64,000 nucleotides of DNA, taken from assembly GCF_017876775.1 (NCBI RefSeq), contig NZ_JAGIOP010000002.1, positions 1,240,001 to 1,304,000 on the forward strand, read 5' to 3'. Positions 46,783 through 59,058 of this stretch are shown in pieces (the first letter of the stretch is position 1; each line of letters begins with the position of its first letter). The notes below the pieces were generated by a model. It saw nothing but the letters and a program-made list of their open reading frames with translations. It did not search any database and was not told the origin of the DNA. This stretch comes from Mycolicibacterium lutetiense (lineage in GTDB: Bacteria; Actinomycetota; Actinomycetes; Mycobacteriales; Mycobacteriaceae). The position numbers and the translations under genes were made by a program.

Positions 46783-46889
46783 ATCGCCTCCTGCCGGTCG
46801 GTTGCCGCGTCGGAGAACCCGGACCCGACCTGCGGTACGTTTGGTGCCTGCGGCCAGCAGTTTATGCAGCGAGACAGAGGAGGCGGCCG

Positions 46890-47132
46890 GTGGTGGAGGC
46901 TTACGTGCTGATCCAGACCGAGGTGGGTCGCGCCGAAGTCGTCGCCAAACAGCTCGCCGGACTGCCCGGCGTGGTGTCCGCCGAATACGTGACCGGGCCC
47001 TATGACGTGGTTTTGCGTCTCAGCGCCGACACGTTGACGGCGCTGCAATCCGATGTGGTCCCGGCCGTGCAGCAGGTACCCGGAATCACCCGGACCCTGA
47101 CCTGCCCGATCGCCAACGCCGGCCGGCCATAG
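46890..47132 (+). CDS. Stand-alone Lrp/AsnC ligand-binding (RAM) domain protein
   Basis: The 80-residue protein VEAYVLIQTEVGRAEVVAKQ...GPYDVVLRL is a complete ligand-binding half of an Lrp/AsnC regulator without a helix-turn-helix. Such stand-alone RAM proteins bind amino acids or small metabolites and may form mixed oligomers with full-length Lrp-type regulators. It lies divergently from thiL and 10 bases before the DUF3515 gene, with which it may be cotranscribed. The chosen start is GTG 46890, preceded by GAGGAGG. Confidence 0.87.
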   Translation: MVEAYVLIQTEVGRAEVVAKQLAGLPGVVSAEYVTGPYDVVLRLSADTLTALQSDVVPAVQQVPGITRTLTCPIANAGRP

Positions 47133-47142
47133 AGTTGGCGGC

Positions 47143-47721
47143 GTGACCGACTCGCACACCTCCGACGGACCGCCCCGCGCCCTGCTGATCGCGGCTGTGG
47201 TCGTTGCGGTTTCGGTGCTGATCACGGTCCTCGGTATCGCGGCGTCCCGGCAACGCTCACCCGAGCAGCAACCCGTCGCCATCCCGGCGATACCGGCGCC
47301 ACAGGCCGACAGCCAGCAGTGCCATGACCTGCTCAAGGCACTGCCCCAACAGCTTGGTGATTTCCGGCGGGCCACCACCGTCGACCCCACCCCGCCGGGC
47401 ACCGCGGCCTGGCGGGCCGAACCCGACACCGAGCCGGTGGTCCTGCGTTGCGGGCTGGAGCGCCCCACCGATTTCATTGTCGGCACTCCGCTACAGGTGG
47501 TCGACGAGATCCAGTGGTTCAGGGTGGGAGAAACCGGCCCGGTAGCCCCCGGAACGGAGGCCGATGATCAGGCCCGCAGCACCTGGTACGCGGTCGACCG
47601 TCCGGTGTACGTCGCCCTGACCCTGCCCGCCGGGTCAGGACCGACGCCTATTCAGCAGATCTCCGGTCAGATCGCCCGCACCATGCCCGCCCAGGAGCCG
47701 GCACCGGCTCCGGCGCGCTGA
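47143..47721 (+). CDS. Membrane-anchored DUF3515 protein
   Basis: The 192-residue protein has an N-terminal membrane segment (ALLIAAVVVAVSVLITVLGIAA), then an exported part with CHDLLKALPQQLGDFRR and VVLRCGLERP; the two Cys may form a disulfide. DUF3515 is a conserved actinobacterial family of unknown function (Rv2980 in M. tuberculosis). GTG 47143 begins the frame. The stop ends one base before the convergent ddl stop. Confidence 0.85.
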   Translation: MTDSHTSDGPPRALLIAAVVVAVSVLITVLGIAASRQRSPEQQPVAIPAIPAPQADSQQCHDLLKALPQQLGDFRRATTVDPTPPGTAAWRAEPDTEPVVLRCGLERPTDFIVGTPLQVVDEIQWFRVGETGPVAPGTEADDQARSTWYAVDRPVYVALTLPAGSGPTPIQQISGQIARTMPAQEPAPAPAR

Positions 47722-47722
47722 G

Positions 47723-48856
47723 TCAACGCAGTCCGGTACCGCGGGCCAGCGCAGTCTCGACCATCGCGGTCAGCAAGGTGGGGTAGTCGACACCGCTGGC
47801 CGCCCACATCCGCGGATACATCGAGATGGTGGTGAACCCCGGCATCGTGTTGATCTCGTTGATCACCGGGCCGTCGTCGGTCAGGAAGAAGTCGACGCGA
47901 GCCAACCCCTGGCAGTCGATCGCGGTGAAGGCACGCACGGCCAACCGGCGGATCTCCGCCGAGACGTCGTCGTCAACCTTGGCGGGTACGTCCAGTTCGG
48001 CTGCGTCGACAAGGTATTTGGTGGCGAAGTCGTAGAAGCCGTCCTCGCGTCCGCGCACGCCGGCCACCCGGATCTCGCCGACGGTGCTGGCTTCGATCTG
48101 GCCGTCGGGGAATTCGAGGACGCCGCATTCCAGTTCGCGCCCCGGGATCGCGGCCTCGACAATGACCTTCGGGTCGTGGTGGCGCGCGAGTTCGATCGCG
48201 GCAGGCAGCTCATCCCACGTCGCGACCCGGCTGACGCCGATCGACGAGCCACCCCGGGCAGGCTTGACGAACACCGGCAGGCCGAGGCGCTCCCGCTGTT
48301 CCAGATCCAGGGTCGGATCTGAACCGTCGCGGCTGGGACGCAGCACCACGAAGTCGCCGATCGGCAGGCCCTCGGCGACGAGCAGCTTCTTCGTGAACTC
48401 CTTGTCCATACCCGCGGCACTGGACAACACTCCGGAGCCGACGTACGGGATCCCGGACAACTCCAGCAGGCCCTGGATGGTGCCGTCCTCGCCGTAGGGC
48501 CCGTGCAGTACCGGGAAGACCACGTCGACGGCGGCCAACAGCTCACCGGGACCATTGCTCAGCGCCAACAGCTGACCGCTGCGGTTCGGGGCGGCCGGCA
48601 GCGCGAGCTCGGTACCGGACGCCTCGGTCACCTCGGGCAGCCGGCCGTCGGTGATCGCGAGCGTCTCCGGACTTCCGTCGGTCAGGACCCACGATCCGTC
48701 GGGGGTGATCCCGACGGCGACGACCTCGAATCGCTCCGGGTCGAGGTTGCGCAGGATGCTGCCTGCCGATACGCAGGAAATCGCGTGCTCAGAGCTACGC
48801 CCGCCGTAGACCACGGCGACGCGGGTGCGGGATCCGGTCTGATTGCGGGCTGTCAC
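47723..48856 (-). CDS. ddl: D-alanine--D-alanine ligase
   Basis: Ddl makes D-Ala-D-Ala for peptidoglycan and is the target of D-cycloserine. The 377-residue product has [20 protein letters not shown], the ATP-grasp loops [16 protein letters not shown] and [30 protein letters not shown] with metal-binding Asp, Glu and Asn. It is complete. In the same unit stand gpsA and a cystathionine gamma-lyase-like gene upstream. It is the third gene of that set. Confidence 0.97.
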   Translation of the reverse strand: MTARNQTGSRTRVAVVYGGRSSEHAISCVSAGSILRNLDPERFEVVAVGITPDGSWVLTDGSPETLAITDGRLPEVTEASGTELALPAAPNRSGQLLALSNGPGELLAAVDVVFPVLHGPYGEDGTIQGLLELSGIPYVGSGVLSSAAGMDKEFTKKLLVAEGLPIGDFVVLRPSRDGSDPTLDLEQRERLGLPVFVKPARGGSSIGVSRVATWDELPAAIELARHHDPKVIVEAAIPGRELECGVLEFPDGQIEASTVGEIRVAGVRGREDGFYDFATKYLVDAAELDVPAKVDDDVSAEIRRLAVRAFTAIDCQGLARVDFFLTDDGPVINEINTMPGFTTISMYPRMWAASGVDYPTLLTAMVETALARGTGLR

Positions 48857-48917
48857 AACCTAGAGAGGTTACCGTCCCGGTCCGCTCCCACCTTCCGGTG
48901 CGTCCCGACCTGGGCTT

Positions 48918-50024
48918 TCACCGCTGCAGTGCGTGCTCCACGTCGGCGAGCAGGTCTTCGGTGTCTTCGATCCCGGCCGAGATGCGGGCGAACCCGGCGG
49001 GCACCGGGTCGCCCCAGCGGGCCCTGCGGTCGACCGAGGTGTGGATCCCGCCGAAGCTGGTCGAGGCGATGAGCAGTGCGCTGCGCTCGACCAGGGTGTG
49101 CACCGCGGCGGCGTCGGCCAGCTCTATCGACACCAGCCCGCCGAAACGCTTCATCTGGGAGGCCGCCAGGTCGTGTGCCGGATCGTCGGGTAGTCCGGGA
49201 TAGCGCACCGAGCGCACCGCAGGATGGCTGCGCAGCATCATCGCCAGGGCTGCGGCGTTCTGGCACTGCCGTTCGAAGCGCAGTCCGGCACTACCGAGGC
49301 TGCGCAGCACCAACCATGCCTCGAACGCACCAAGGATGGGCCCGGCCAGCAGCCGGTCGCGCTCCACCGCGGCCATCAGCTCGGGCTGGCTGCCTGCCAC
49401 GTAGCCGGCTATCAGATCACTGTGTCCCGACAGTGACTTCGTGGCACTGGCCACCACGAGGTCGGCGCCGAGCGAAAGCGGTTGCTGACCAAGCGGTGTG
49501 GCGGCGGTGTTGTCGACGACGAGCGTGGCGCCGCGACTACGGCAGGTCATTGCCAGCCGGTGCAGGTCGACGACGTCGAGCCCCGGATTGGCCGGTGTCT
49601 CGGCGAGGACCACGTCAGCGTGAGCGGACGCCTCACAGATCTCGGCAACACTCGCTTCGATCACCGTAATACCTTGTGGCGCAAGGTATTCTACCGCGTA
49701 ACGACGGACCTGATAGTAGCCGTCAGCGGGGACGACAAGCGTGGATCCCGGTCTGGCCAGGACCCGCAGAGCCGAGGTGATCGCGGCCATGCCCGATCCG
49801 AACGTGAGCGCAGCGGCGGCCCCTTCCAGTTCGGCGAGGGCCGCTTCGAGCTGCCGCCACGACGGGTTGGAGCTGCGGCCGTAGCTGTCGAGCGGCTCGG
49901 CTTCGTCGGGCGAGAGATGGAACGCCGACGCCGGCACCGGGATGGGCGCCACCGGCTGTCCTGGAATCGATTCCAGGCCAACAGCTTTGACGCTCCGAGT
50001 GGAATCTCCGTACAGGCCGTCCAC
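48918..50024 (-). CDS. Cystathionine gamma-lyase-like PLP enzyme
   Basis: This 368-residue protein belongs to the Cys/Met metabolism PLP family (gamma-lyase/gamma-synthase). Visible are GDSTRSVKAVG, SYGRSSNPSWRQLEAALAELEG, the Asp/Thr site LVVDNTAATPLGQQP and the PLP-binding Lys in SATKSLSGHSDLIAG. The chain is about 20-30 residues shorter than typical. It probably cleaves cystathionine or a related sulfur amino acid to give cysteine. It lies 4 bases after gpsA and before ddl; in M. tuberculosis gpsA and ddl are adjacent, so this gene is an insertion. Confidence 0.85.
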   Translation of the reverse strand: MDGLYGDSTRSVKAVGLESIPGQPVAPIPVPASAFHLSPDEAEPLDSYGRSSNPSWRQLEAALAELEGAAAALTFGSGMAAITSALRVLARPGSTLVVPADGYYQVRRYAVEYLAPQGITVIEASVAEICEASAHADVVLAETPANPGLDVVDLHRLAMTCRSRGATLVVDNTAATPLGQQPLSLGADLVVASATKSLSGHSDLIAGYVAGSQPELMAAVERDRLLAGPILGAFEAWLVLRSLGSAGLRFERQCQNAAALAMMLRSHPAVRSVRYPGLPDDPAHDLAASQMKRFGGLVSIELADAAAVHTLVERSALLIASTSFGGIHTSVDRRARWGDPVPAGFARISAGIEDTEDLLADVEHALQR

Positions 50025-50028
50025 TCAC

Positions 50029-51756
<1,728 letters not shown>

Positions 51757-51790
51757 CCGAGGACCCGCGAGATAGGGAATGATCGGACGG

Positions 51791-53983
51791 ATGAGCGAAG
51801 CCACTGAAGCCGAGCCAGAAACCCGGTCGGATCACTCCCGACGGGACGCCGCGACAGTCGTATCGGAGCAGTCCGACGAGGCATCGTCGCCGGGAGCACC
51901 ACCGGCGGCCACCTCGCCCGCAGTGGACAACGCGCTGCCCGAGGACCGATACCTCAACCGCGAGCTGAGCTGGCTGGACTTCAACGCCCGGGTCCTGGCC
52001 CTGGCCGCCGACACCTCACTGCCCTTGCTCGAGCGGGCAAAGTTCCTGGCGATCTTCGCGTCCAATCTCGACGAGTTCTACATGGTCCGGGTGGCCGGCC
52101 TCAAACGCCGCGACGAGATGGGACTTTCGGTGCGCTCGGCCGACGGCCTGTCCCCGCGCGAACAGTTGCGTCGCATCAACGAACGCACCCAGCAGATCGC
52201 CAGCCGTCACGCCAGCGTGTTCTTCAACTCGGTCCGCCCCGCCCTGGCCGAAGAGGGCATCGTCATCGTCAACTGGGCCCAGCTCGACGAGTCCGAACGC
52301 GCGAAGCTCTCCACCTACTTCCATGAGCAGGTGTTCCCGGTCCTCACCCCGCTTGCGGTGGATCCGGCGCACCCGTTCCCGTTCGTCAGCGGGCTGAGCC
52401 TGAACCTGGCGATCACCGTCAAGCACCCCGAGGACGGCGGCCAACACTTCGCCAGGATCAAGGTGCCCGACAACGTCGGCCGCTTCGTCGAACTCAGCGG
52501 CCCCGCCGAATCGACGGTGGTGCGGTTCCTGCCGATGGAGGAACTGATCGCGGCGTTCCTGCCGGTGTTGTTCCCCGGCCTCGAGATCGTCGAGCACCAC
52601 GCCTTCCGGATCACCCGCAACGCCGACTTCGAGGTCGAAGAGGATCGCGACGAGGACCTGCTGCAGGCGCTGGAACGTGAACTGGCCCGCAGGCGGTTCG
52701 GCTCGCCGGTCCGGCTGGAAGTGTCCGACGACATGACCGAGAGCATGCTCGAACTGCTGCTGCGGGAACTGGATGTGGACCCCGGCGACGTCATCGAGTT
52801 GCCCGGGCTGCTGGATCTCTCCGCGCTGTGGCAGATCTACGGCGTGGATCGGCCCGCCCTCAAGGACCGGCCGTTCGTACCCGCCACCCCACCGGCTTTC
52901 GGCGAACGTGAAACGCCGAAGAGCATTTTCTCCACACTGCGCGACGGGGATGTGCTGGTGCACCACCCCTATGACTCGTTCTCCACCACCGTTCAGCGCT
53001 TCATCGAGCAGGCCGCCGCCGATCCCAACGTGCTGGCGATCAAGCAGACGCTGTACCGCACCTCCGGTGACTCCCCCATCGTCAACGCCCTGATCGATGC
53101 CGCCGAGGCCGGCAAGCAGGTGGTTGCGCTCGTGGAGATCAAGGCTCGCTTCGATGAGCAGGCCAACATCAAGTGGGCCAGGGCACTTGAGCAGGCCGGC
53201 GTACACGTGGTCTACGGGTTGATCGGACTCAAGACGCACTGCAAGACCTGCCTCGTGGTGCGGCGCGAGGGGTCGACAATCCGGCGCTACTGCCACATCG
53301 GTACCGGCAACTACAACCCGAAAACCGCGCGGCTGTATGAAGACGTGGGGTTGCTCACGGCCGATCCCGACATCGGCGCCGACCTCACCGACCTGTTCAA
53401 TTCTCTGACCGGGTATTCCCGTAAGGACGCCTACCGCAATCTGCTGGTGGCGCCGCGCGGGGTGCGCAAGGGCATCATCGAGCGCATCGACCGCGAGATC
53501 GCCGCCCATCATGAGGGAGCCGAGACCGGAATCCGGTTGAAAGCCAACGCACTCGTCGACGAACAGGTGATCGATGCGCTCTACCGGGCCTCGCAGGCCG
53601 GGGTCCCGGTCGAGATCGTGGTGCGGGGCATCTGCGCCCTACGTCCCGGTGTTCCCGGGTACTCCGACAACATCACGGTGCGCTCGATCCTCGGACGCTT
53701 CCTGGAGCACTCGCGCATTATTCACTTCCGCGCCATCAACGAGTTCTGGATCGGCAGTGCGGACATGATGCATCGTAATCTGGACCGCCGTGTCGAAGTG
53801 ATGGCTCAGGTCAAGGATCCGAGGCTGACCGCCCAACTCAACGAGGTGTTCGAGTCCGCGATGGATCCGGCCACCCGGTGCTGGGAGTTACGACACGACG
53901 GTTACTGGACGGCGCTGCCCCGGGAGGGACAGACAGTCCGCGATCACCAGGTGTCGATGATGGAACGGCACCGGTACCCCTGA
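51791..53983 (+). CDS. ppk: Polyphosphate kinase 1
   Basis: Ppk1 makes inorganic polyphosphate from ATP. The roughly 730-residue product has the N-terminal [17 protein letters not shown] domain, [32 protein letters not shown] and two PLD-like domains with the phosphorylated His in [21 protein letters not shown] and the second His near [25 protein letters not shown]. Two ATGs (51779 and 51791) are possible; the second is used. It is followed after 44 bases by mutT1, as in M. tuberculosis. Confidence 0.96.
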   Translation: MSEATEAEPETRSDHSRRDAATVVSEQSDEASSPGAPPAATSPAVDNALPEDRYLNRELSWLDFNARVLALAADTSLPLLERAKFLAIFASNLDEFYMVRVAGLKRRDEMGLSVRSADGLSPREQLRRINERTQQIASRHASVFFNSVRPALAEEGIVIVNWAQLDESERAKLSTYFHEQVFPVLTPLAVDPAHPFPFVSGLSLNLAITVKHPEDGGQHFARIKVPDNVGRFVELSGPAESTVVRFLPMEELIAAFLPVLFPGLEIVEHHAFRITRNADFEVEEDRDEDLLQALERELARRRFGSPVRLEVSDDMTESMLELLLRELDVDPGDVIELPGLLDLSALWQIYGVDRPALKDRPFVPATPPAFGERETPKSIFSTLRDGDVLVHHPYDSFSTTVQRFIEQAAADPNVLAIKQTLYRTSGDSPIVNALIDAAEAGKQVVALVEIKARFDEQANIKWARALEQAGVHVVYGLIGLKTHCKTCLVVRREGSTIRRYCHIGTGNYNPKTARLYEDVGLLTADPDIGADLTDLFNSLTGYSRKDAYRNLLVAPRGVRKGIIERIDREIAAHHEGAETGIRLKANALVDEQVIDALYRASQAGVPVEIVVRGICALRPGVPGYSDNITVRSILGRFLEHSRIIHFRAINEFWIGSADMMHRNLDRRVEVMAQVKDPRLTAQLNEVFESAMDPATRCWELRHDGYWTALPREGQTVRDHQVSMMERHRYP

Positions 53984-54027
53984 GCCCCGCCGGGGCCCGG
54001 GCTGCGCAATGACCTGCAGGAGTTTAG

Positions 54028-54969
54028 GTGTCCAACGACAGCACAACAGCAGCGCGGCCGGGCACCAAGCTCGTGCCCGCGGCGGGCGCCGTGTTGTGGC
54101 GTGGCGGCCAGGACGCAGCAGGCGGAGTCGTGACCGAGGTGGCTGTGATCCACCGTCCGCGGTATGACGATTGGTCCCTGCCCAAGGGCAAGGTCGAGGT
54201 GGACGAAACCGATCCGGTGGCCGCGGTACGCGAGGTTCACGAAGAGACCGGATATACCGCACAACTCGGCCGTCGACTCGGCTCGATCTCGTATGAGATT
54301 CCGCAGGGCACCAAACGGGTCCGGTACTGGGCGGCCCGTGCCACCGGAGGAGACTTCACCCCCAACGACGAGGTGGACAAGCTCATCTGGCTGCCGGTGG
54401 ACGCGGCGATGGACCAACTGGGCTACCCGCATGACCGAAAAATGTTGCGCCGCTTCGAAAAACACCCACACGACACCAACACGGTACTCATCGTGCGGCA
54501 CGGTGCGGCCGGGCGCCGATCCCGCTTCAAGGGCGACGACCGCAAGCGTCCTCTGGACAAGAAGGGTCGGGCACAGGCCGAGGCCCTGGTCGATCAACTA
54601 CTGGCATTCGGTGCCACAACGCTTTACGCGGCCGATCGGCTGCGCTGCCATCAGACCCTCGAGCCGCTGGCGCAAGAACTCGGGGTGGACATTCACAATG
54701 AGCCGGCGCTGACCGAAGAGGCATACAGCTCCGACCACAAGGCCGGCCGCAGCCGCGTGCTGGAACTCGCGGCGCGGGCGGGGACCCCGGTGATCTGCAC
54801 GCAGGGCAAGGTGATTCCCGATCTCATCTCATGGTGGTGCGCACGGTCACAGGTACGCCCGCAGACCACCGGAAATCGCAAGGGCAGCACCTGGGTGTTG
54901 TCGATGACCGACGGTCGACTGGTCGCCGCAGACCATCTCAGCAGTCCCCTGCCTGCCTGCGGCGGCTAA
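54028..54969 (+). CDS. mutT1: Nudix + histidine-phosphatase protein MutT1
   Basis: This 313-residue protein combines a Nudix hydrolase domain ([23 protein letters not shown]) with a histidine phosphatase domain ([13 protein letters not shown], then [11 protein letters not shown]). Mycobacterial MutT1 degrades 8-oxo-dGTP and related nucleotides, and the phosphatase half removes the product further. It is Rv2985 in M. tuberculosis. GTG 54028 has AGGAG upstream. It ends near a hairpin that serves the convergent hupB gene. Confidence 0.95.
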   Translation: MSNDSTTAARPGTKLVPAAGAVLWRGGQDAAGGVVTEVAVIHRPRYDDWSLPKGKVEVDETDPVAAVREVHEETGYTAQLGRRLGSISYEIPQGTKRVRYWAARATGGDFTPNDEVDKLIWLPVDAAMDQLGYPHDRKMLRRFEKHPHDTNTVLIVRHGAAGRRSRFKGDDRKRPLDKKGRAQAEALVDQLLAFGATTLYAADRLRCHQTLEPLAQELGVDIHNEPALTEEAYSSDHKAGRSRVLELAARAGTPVICTQGKVIPDLISWWCARSQVRPQTTGNRKGSTWVLSMTDGRLVAADHLSSPLPACGG

Positions 54970-54982
54970 CCGCACACAAAAA

Positions 54983-55021
54983 AGGCACGTCGTGAGCGGA
55001 TCTACCGCCCACGACGTGCCT
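54983..55021 (-). terminator. Intrinsic terminator of hupB
   Basis: AGGCACGTCGTG and CACGACGTGCCT form a perfect 12-pair stem with an inner GCGG/CCGC stem and an ATCTA loop. On the minus strand it is followed by TTTTTT, the classical intrinsic terminator form, and it starts 10 bases after the hupB stop. It may also end mutT1 on the other strand. Confidence 0.85.
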
Positions 55022-55030
55022 CTTCCGTAA

Positions 55031-55684
55031 TTACTTGCGGCCCTTCTTGGCCGGTGCCTTCTTGGCGGCGACCTTCTTGGCCGGAGCCTTGGTCGCGGCC
55101 TTCTTGGCCGGAGCCTTGGTCGCGGCCTTCTTGGCCGGTGCCTTCTTGACTGCGGCCTTCTTGGCCGGAGCCTTGACTGCGGCCTTCTTCGCCGGAGCCT
55201 TCTTGACAGCGGCCTTCTTCGCCGGTGCCTTCTTGACTGCGGCCTTCTTGGCCGGAGCCTTGACTGCGGCCTTCTTCGCCGGAGCCTTCTTGACAGCGGC
55301 CTTCTTGGCCGGAGCCTTCTTGGCAACGGTCTTCTTGGCGGCACCACGCTTGGCCGGGCCCGCGGTGACGCCGCGCTTGACGGCCGGACCGTCGGCCGGG
55401 AGACGCTGCGCTCCAGCGACAACCGCCTTGAACTGAGCGCCCGGACGGAACGCCGGCACCGAGGTCGGCTTGACCTTCACCGTCTCGCCGGTGCGCGGGT
55501 TGCGCGCTACACGGGCAGCGCGACGGCGCTGCTCGAAAACACCGAAGCCGGTGATCGTGACGCTTTCGCCCTTGTGCACCGCGCGGACGATGGTGTCCAC
55601 AACGTTCTCGACCGCGGCGGTAGCCTGCCGACGATCGGTGCCCAGTTTGGTTGTGAGTACGTCGATGAGCTCCGCTTTGTTCAT
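55031..55684 (-). CDS. hupB: Histone-like DNA-binding protein HupB (HU) with Lys/Ala tail
   Basis: The 217-residue product has a complete HU domain ([54 protein letters not shown]) and a long basic tail of [14 protein letters not shown] repeats ending KKGRK, as in mycobacterial HupB (Rv2986c, about 214 residues). It compacts DNA and binds iron in relatives. The ATG at 55684 is preceded by GGAGG. The longer upstream frame is not used. Confidence 0.96.
   Translation of the reverse strand: MNKAELIDVLTTKLGTDRRQATAAVENVVDTIVRAVHKGESVTITGFGVFEQRRRAARVARNPRTGETVKVKPTSVPAFRPGAQFKAVVAGAQRLPADGPAVKRGVTAGPAKRGAAKKTVAKKAPAKKAAVKKAPAKKAAVKAPAKKAAVKKAPAKKAAVKKAPAKKAAVKAPAKKAAVKKAPAKKAATKAPAKKAATKAPAKKVAAKKAPAKKGRK
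55056..55330. repeat. Lys/Ala-rich tandem repeats in the hupB tail
   Basis: The sequence encoding the basic tail is made of near-identical units for [10 protein letters not shown] and KAPAKKAA(T/V), in-frame, over about 275 bases. Units differ by third-base or single-base changes, so the array could expand or contract without breaking the frame. Confidence 0.8.
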
Positions 55685-55898
55685 CCAAAACCTCCGAAAC
55701 CAGTGGCCCTCTTTGGACCGACTAGAGGACACGGTAAACCCTGTAACCACTGATTTCCAAGAGCCACGCGCAATTTCAGGCGTAGCTGGCGAACAATCCG
55801 GCAATCCGCTTGCCCCACTTGGACTCCGCCGGGTCGGGTCCAGAACCGGTTTGGCAGGCGGCGAATTCGGGCGCTGAAGCGTCCTTAGGAGGCCTCGA

Positions 55899-56495
55899 TC
55901 AGGCCGGCAGAGTGCGCGGTTTCCAGGCCGGCCTGCGCTTCTCGTAATCCTCGATCGAAGACAGTTTCCGCAGCGTAAGGCCTATATCGTCGAGTCCCTC
56001 GAGCAGCCGCCAGGCCGTGTAGTCGTCAATTCTGAACGGCAACACAACCGTTCCGGCGACGATATTTCGATCTTGAAGGTTCACAGTGATTTCCAGCCCG
56101 GGATTCTGCTCGATGAGCTTCCATAAGAGCTCGACATCATCTTGGGCGACTTCGGCGGCCAATAGCCCGGCCTTGCCGGCGTTGCCGCGGAAAATATCGG
56201 CGAAACGGGACGAGATAACCACCCGGAAGCCATAGTCCATGAGTGCCCAGACGGCATGTTCGCGCGACGATCCGGTACCGAAATCAGGGCCGGCCACCAA
56301 CACGGAGCCTTTATCGAATGGCGGCAGATTCAGAATGAACGACGGATCGGTGCGCCAGGCGGCGAACAATCCATCCTCGAAACCTGTTCGGGTTACCCGC
56401 TTCAAATAGACCGCGGGGATGATCTGATCGGTGTCGACATTGGCCCGCCGCAGCGGGACGCCGATTCCGGTGTGAGTACTAAAAGCGTCCATCAC
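55899..56495 (-). CDS. leuD: 3-Isopropylmalate dehydratase small subunit
   Basis: LeuD is the small subunit of the leucine-pathway isomerase, working with LeuC. The 198-residue product has [45 protein letters not shown] and [16 protein letters not shown]. It is complete. It follows leuC by 18 bases and is the last gene of leuCD. hupB lies 214 bases further on the same strand. Confidence 0.96.
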   Translation of the reverse strand: MMDAFSTHTGIGVPLRRANVDTDQIIPAVYLKRVTRTGFEDGLFAAWRTDPSFILNLPPFDKGSVLVAGPDFGTGSSREHAVWALMDYGFRVVISSRFADIFRGNAGKAGLLAAEVAQDDVELLWKLIEQNPGLEITVNLQDRNIVAGTVVLPFRIDDYTAWRLLEGLDDIGLTLRKLSSIEDYEKRRPAWKPRTLPA

Positions 56496-56513
56496 GCTTC
56501 TCCTTCTGGCTTC

Positions 56514-57968
56514 TTAGCGGGTCGCGGCGGGCAGATCGGCAGGGGACGCGAGTTTTCCACGGACAGCGGTGGCCGCCGCGACACCCGGTGAGACCAGGTG
56601 GGTGCGGCCCCCCTTGCCCTGTCGGCCTTCGAAGTTCCGGTTGGACGTGGAGGCGCAGCGCTGCCCCGGGGACAGCTGATCGGGGTTCATGCCCAGACAC
56701 ATCGAGCAGCCGGCCTGCCGCCATTCGGCACCTGCCGCGGTGAATATCTGGTCGAGGCCCTCCGATTCGGCCTGGGCGCGGACCCGCATCGAGCCCGGCA
56801 CCACCAGCATCCGCACTCCGTCGGCCACCTTACGATCGCGTAGCACGTCGGCGACGACCCGGAGGTCCTCGATGCGACCGTTGGTGCAAGACCCGACGAA
56901 GACGGTGTCCACGGCGATGTCACGCATGGCCATCCCGGGCCGAAGATCCATGTAGGCCAAAGCCTTCTCCGCCGACTGGCGCTCCCCGTCGTCGCCCATC
57001 AACTCCGGGTCCGGGACCGACGCGGACAGCGGAACCCCCTGCCCCGGGTTGGTGCCCCAGGTCACGAACGGGCTCAACGCGGCGGCGTCCAGGTAGACCT
57101 CGGTGTCGAATTCGGCGCCCTCGTCGGTGCGCAACTTGCTCCACGCGGCGACGGCGTTGTCCCAGTCGGCACCCTTGGGAGCATTCGGACGACCCTTGAG
57201 GAACTCGAAGGTGGTCTCGTCAGGAGCCACCATTCCGGCGCGCGCCCCGGCCTCGATGCTCATGTTGCAGATCGTCATCCGGCCTTCCATGGACAGCGCC
57301 TCGATGGCACTCCCCCGGTATTCGATGACGTGGCCCTGCCCGCCACCGGTACCGATCTTGGCGATGACGGCAAGAATGATGTCCTTGGCGCTCACGCCGG
57401 GCGGCAGCACGCCGTCGACGTTGACCGCCATGGTCTTGAACGGCTTGAGCGGCAGTGTCTGCGTGGCCATCACGTGCTCGACCTCGGACGTGCCGATGCC
57501 CATGGCGATGGCGCCGAACGCTCCGTGGGTCGAGGTGTGGCTGTCTCCGCACACGACCGTCATACCCGGCTGGGTCAGTCCGAGTTGAGGTCCGATGATG
57601 TGCACGATGCCTTGTTCAGCATCCCCCATCGAGTGCAGCCGGATACCGAATTCCGCGCAGTTGCGCCGCAATGTCTCGACCTGGGTGCGCGAAACCGGAT
57701 CCGCGATCGGCTTGTCGATGTCGACCGTGGGGACGTTGTGGTCCTCGGTGGCGATCGTCAGGTCGGGCCGGCGCAGCGGCCGGCCGGCCAAGCGCAGACC
57801 GTCGAACGCCTGCGGGCTGGTGACCTCGTGCACGAGATGAAGGTCGATGTAGATCAGGTCGGGCTCTTTGGCAGCGCCCTCTCCCTGGCCGCGCGCCACG
57901 ACATGGTCGTCCCAAACCTTTTCGGCCAGGGTGCGCGGCTTCACGGATGTCTGTGTCGATTGGTCCAT
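56514..57968 (-). CDS. leuC: 3-Isopropylmalate dehydratase large subunit
   Basis: LeuC carries the 4Fe-4S cluster of isopropylmalate isomerase. The 484-residue product has [20 protein letters not shown], the cluster Cys in [13 protein letters not shown] and SMCLGMNPD, and [19 protein letters not shown]. Start at 57968. A regulator gene of the IclR family is divergent, 118 bases away, and repeated TCTCA-GAGA elements lie between; LeuCD repression by an IclR protein is known in actinobacteria. Confidence 0.97.
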   Translation of the reverse strand: MDQSTQTSVKPRTLAEKVWDDHVVARGQGEGAAKEPDLIYIDLHLVHEVTSPQAFDGLRLAGRPLRRPDLTIATEDHNVPTVDIDKPIADPVSRTQVETLRRNCAEFGIRLHSMGDAEQGIVHIIGPQLGLTQPGMTVVCGDSHTSTHGAFGAIAMGIGTSEVEHVMATQTLPLKPFKTMAVNVDGVLPPGVSAKDIILAVIAKIGTGGGQGHVIEYRGSAIEALSMEGRMTICNMSIEAGARAGMVAPDETTFEFLKGRPNAPKGADWDNAVAAWSKLRTDEGAEFDTEVYLDAAALSPFVTWGTNPGQGVPLSASVPDPELMGDDGERQSAEKALAYMDLRPGMAMRDIAVDTVFVGSCTNGRIEDLRVVADVLRDRKVADGVRMLVVPGSMRVRAQAESEGLDQIFTAAGAEWRQAGCSMCLGMNPDQLSPGQRCASTSNRNFEGRQGKGGRTHLVSPGVAAATAVRGKLASPADLPAATR

Positions 57969-58044
57969 CGCTACTTCTCGATTCGATTAACGGCAATGCG
58001 GGCTTGCATCAAGAGTCCGCCAGGGCTGGGAGTTACTGTCGCCA

Positions 58045-58092
58045 TCTCATCTGTCATCTCAGAATGCGAGACGCTAGTATCTCTCTGTGAGA
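58045..58092. promoter_or_regulatory. Operator/promoter region between leuC and the IclR gene
   Basis: TCTCA and GAGA half-sites repeat here: TCTCAGAATGCGAGA at 58057-58071 and TCTCTCTGTGAGA at 58080-58092, with CATCTCAT and GTCATCTC before them. The -10 box TAGTAT (58075-58080) stands six bases before the GTG start of the IclR gene, so that transcript is probably leaderless and the operator overlaps its start. Confidence 0.55.
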
Positions 58093-58788
58093 AATGATAG
58101 CGGCATCGGCGTTCTCGACAAAGCGGTGGGTGTGCTGCACACCGTGGCCGAGTCACCTTGCGGGCTGGCCGAACTCTGCGAGCGGACCGGCCTCCCCCGC
58201 GCGACCGCGCACCGACTGGCCGCGGGGCTCGAAACCCACCGGCTGCTGGCCCGCGACGCCGACGGCCGCTGGCGCCTCGGCCCGGCACTGACCGAATTGG
58301 CCTCCCACGTCAACGATCCGCTGCTGGCCGCCGGGGCCGCGGTACTGCCCCGCCTGCGCGAGATCACCGGCGAGAGCGTCCAGTTGTACCGGCGCGAAGG
58401 CCAATCACGGGTCTGTGTGGTGGCGTTGGAACCCCCGGCCGGGCTACGTGACACCGTGCCGGTGGGCACCCACCTTCCGATGACGGCCGGCTCGGGAGCC
58501 AAAGTTCTACTCGCCTACGCCGACCCGGCCACCCAGCAGGCCGTGCTGCCGGTCGCCAAGTTCACCGACCGCGTCCTGGCCGAGGTCCGTAAGCGCGGCT
58601 GGGCGCAGAGCGCCGCCGAGCGCGAGCCGGGTGTGGCCAGTGTCTCGGCGCCGGTGCGCGACGGCCGCGGTGCCGTGATCGCCGCAGTGTCGGTGTCCGG
58701 ACCGATCGACAGAATGGGTCGCCGGCCGGGAGCCCGCTGGGCGGCAGATCTTCTCGCCGCCGCCGACGCCCTGACCCGCCGACTGTGA
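58087..58788 (+). CDS. IclR-family regulator divergent from leuCD
   Basis: The 233-residue protein has an N-terminal winged helix-turn-helix (GIGVLDKAVGVLHTVAESPCGLAELCERTGLPRATAHRLAAGLETH) and a C-terminal IclR ligand-binding domain. It corresponds to Rv2989 and to actinobacterial regulators that repress leuCD (such as LtbR in C. glutamicum or NdgR in Streptomyces). GTG 58087 lies six bases after the TAGTAT -10 box. Likely repressor of leuCD and of itself. Confidence 0.9.
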   Translation: MRNDSGIGVLDKAVGVLHTVAESPCGLAELCERTGLPRATAHRLAAGLETHRLLARDADGRWRLGPALTELASHVNDPLLAAGAAVLPRLREITGESVQLYRREGQSRVCVVALEPPAGLRDTVPVGTHLPMTAGSGAKVLLAYADPATQQAVLPVAKFTDRVLAEVRKRGWAQSAAEREPGVASVSAPVRDGRGAVIAAVSVSGPIDRMGRRPGARWAADLLAAADALTRRL

Positions 58789-58823
58789 GGCGGATCTCAA
58801 CAGCCGGCTGAGGCACCCGGCGT

Positions 58824-58961
58824 GTCACGCCAGCGTGGCCCTCGAGCTCCGGTGCCACTCCAGCGTGACGAACTGGGCGGGTCCGGCGGCGCCCCGGAAC
58901 CCCGTCCCGTCGAGCGTCACGCCAGAGTGACGTTCGACACCCGGTGCCACTCCAGCGTGAC
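58824..58961. repeat. Four 16-base palindromic units in two pairs
   Basis: Four copies of a G(T/C)CAC-N6-GTG(A/G)C unit lie at 58824-58839, 58854-58869, 58916-58931 and 58946-58961. Starts within each pair are 30 bases apart, and the pairs are 92 bases apart. The second and fourth units and their flanks are identical over 24 bases (58850-58873 and 58942-58965). Within each pair the first unit is complementary to the second, so each pair can fold as a large hairpin. Confidence 0.8.
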
Positions 58962-59017
58962 GAAGTGGGGAGCGGGGGGCGCGACGAACCCGACGCGAGA
59001 CACAACCCGCGCAACGC

Positions 59018-59051
59018 AAAAGCGCCCAGTTCATGAGAACTGGGCGCTTTT
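59018..59051 (-). terminator. Intrinsic terminator of the tRNA-Glu transcript
   Basis: A perfect 15-pair stem, AAAAGCGCCCAGTTC with GAACTGGGCGCTTTT, encloses the loop ATGA. It lies eight bases after the tRNA-Glu 3' end on the minus strand. The pairing ends in TTTT on either strand. Confidence 0.85.
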
Positions 59052-59058
59052 ACTTCTG

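Noticed and set aside
55685..55898. Possible second gene or RNA between hupB and leuD
   Set aside because: The 214 bases hold the hupB ribosome site and likely promoter; no conserved frame or stable fold beyond this was seen.
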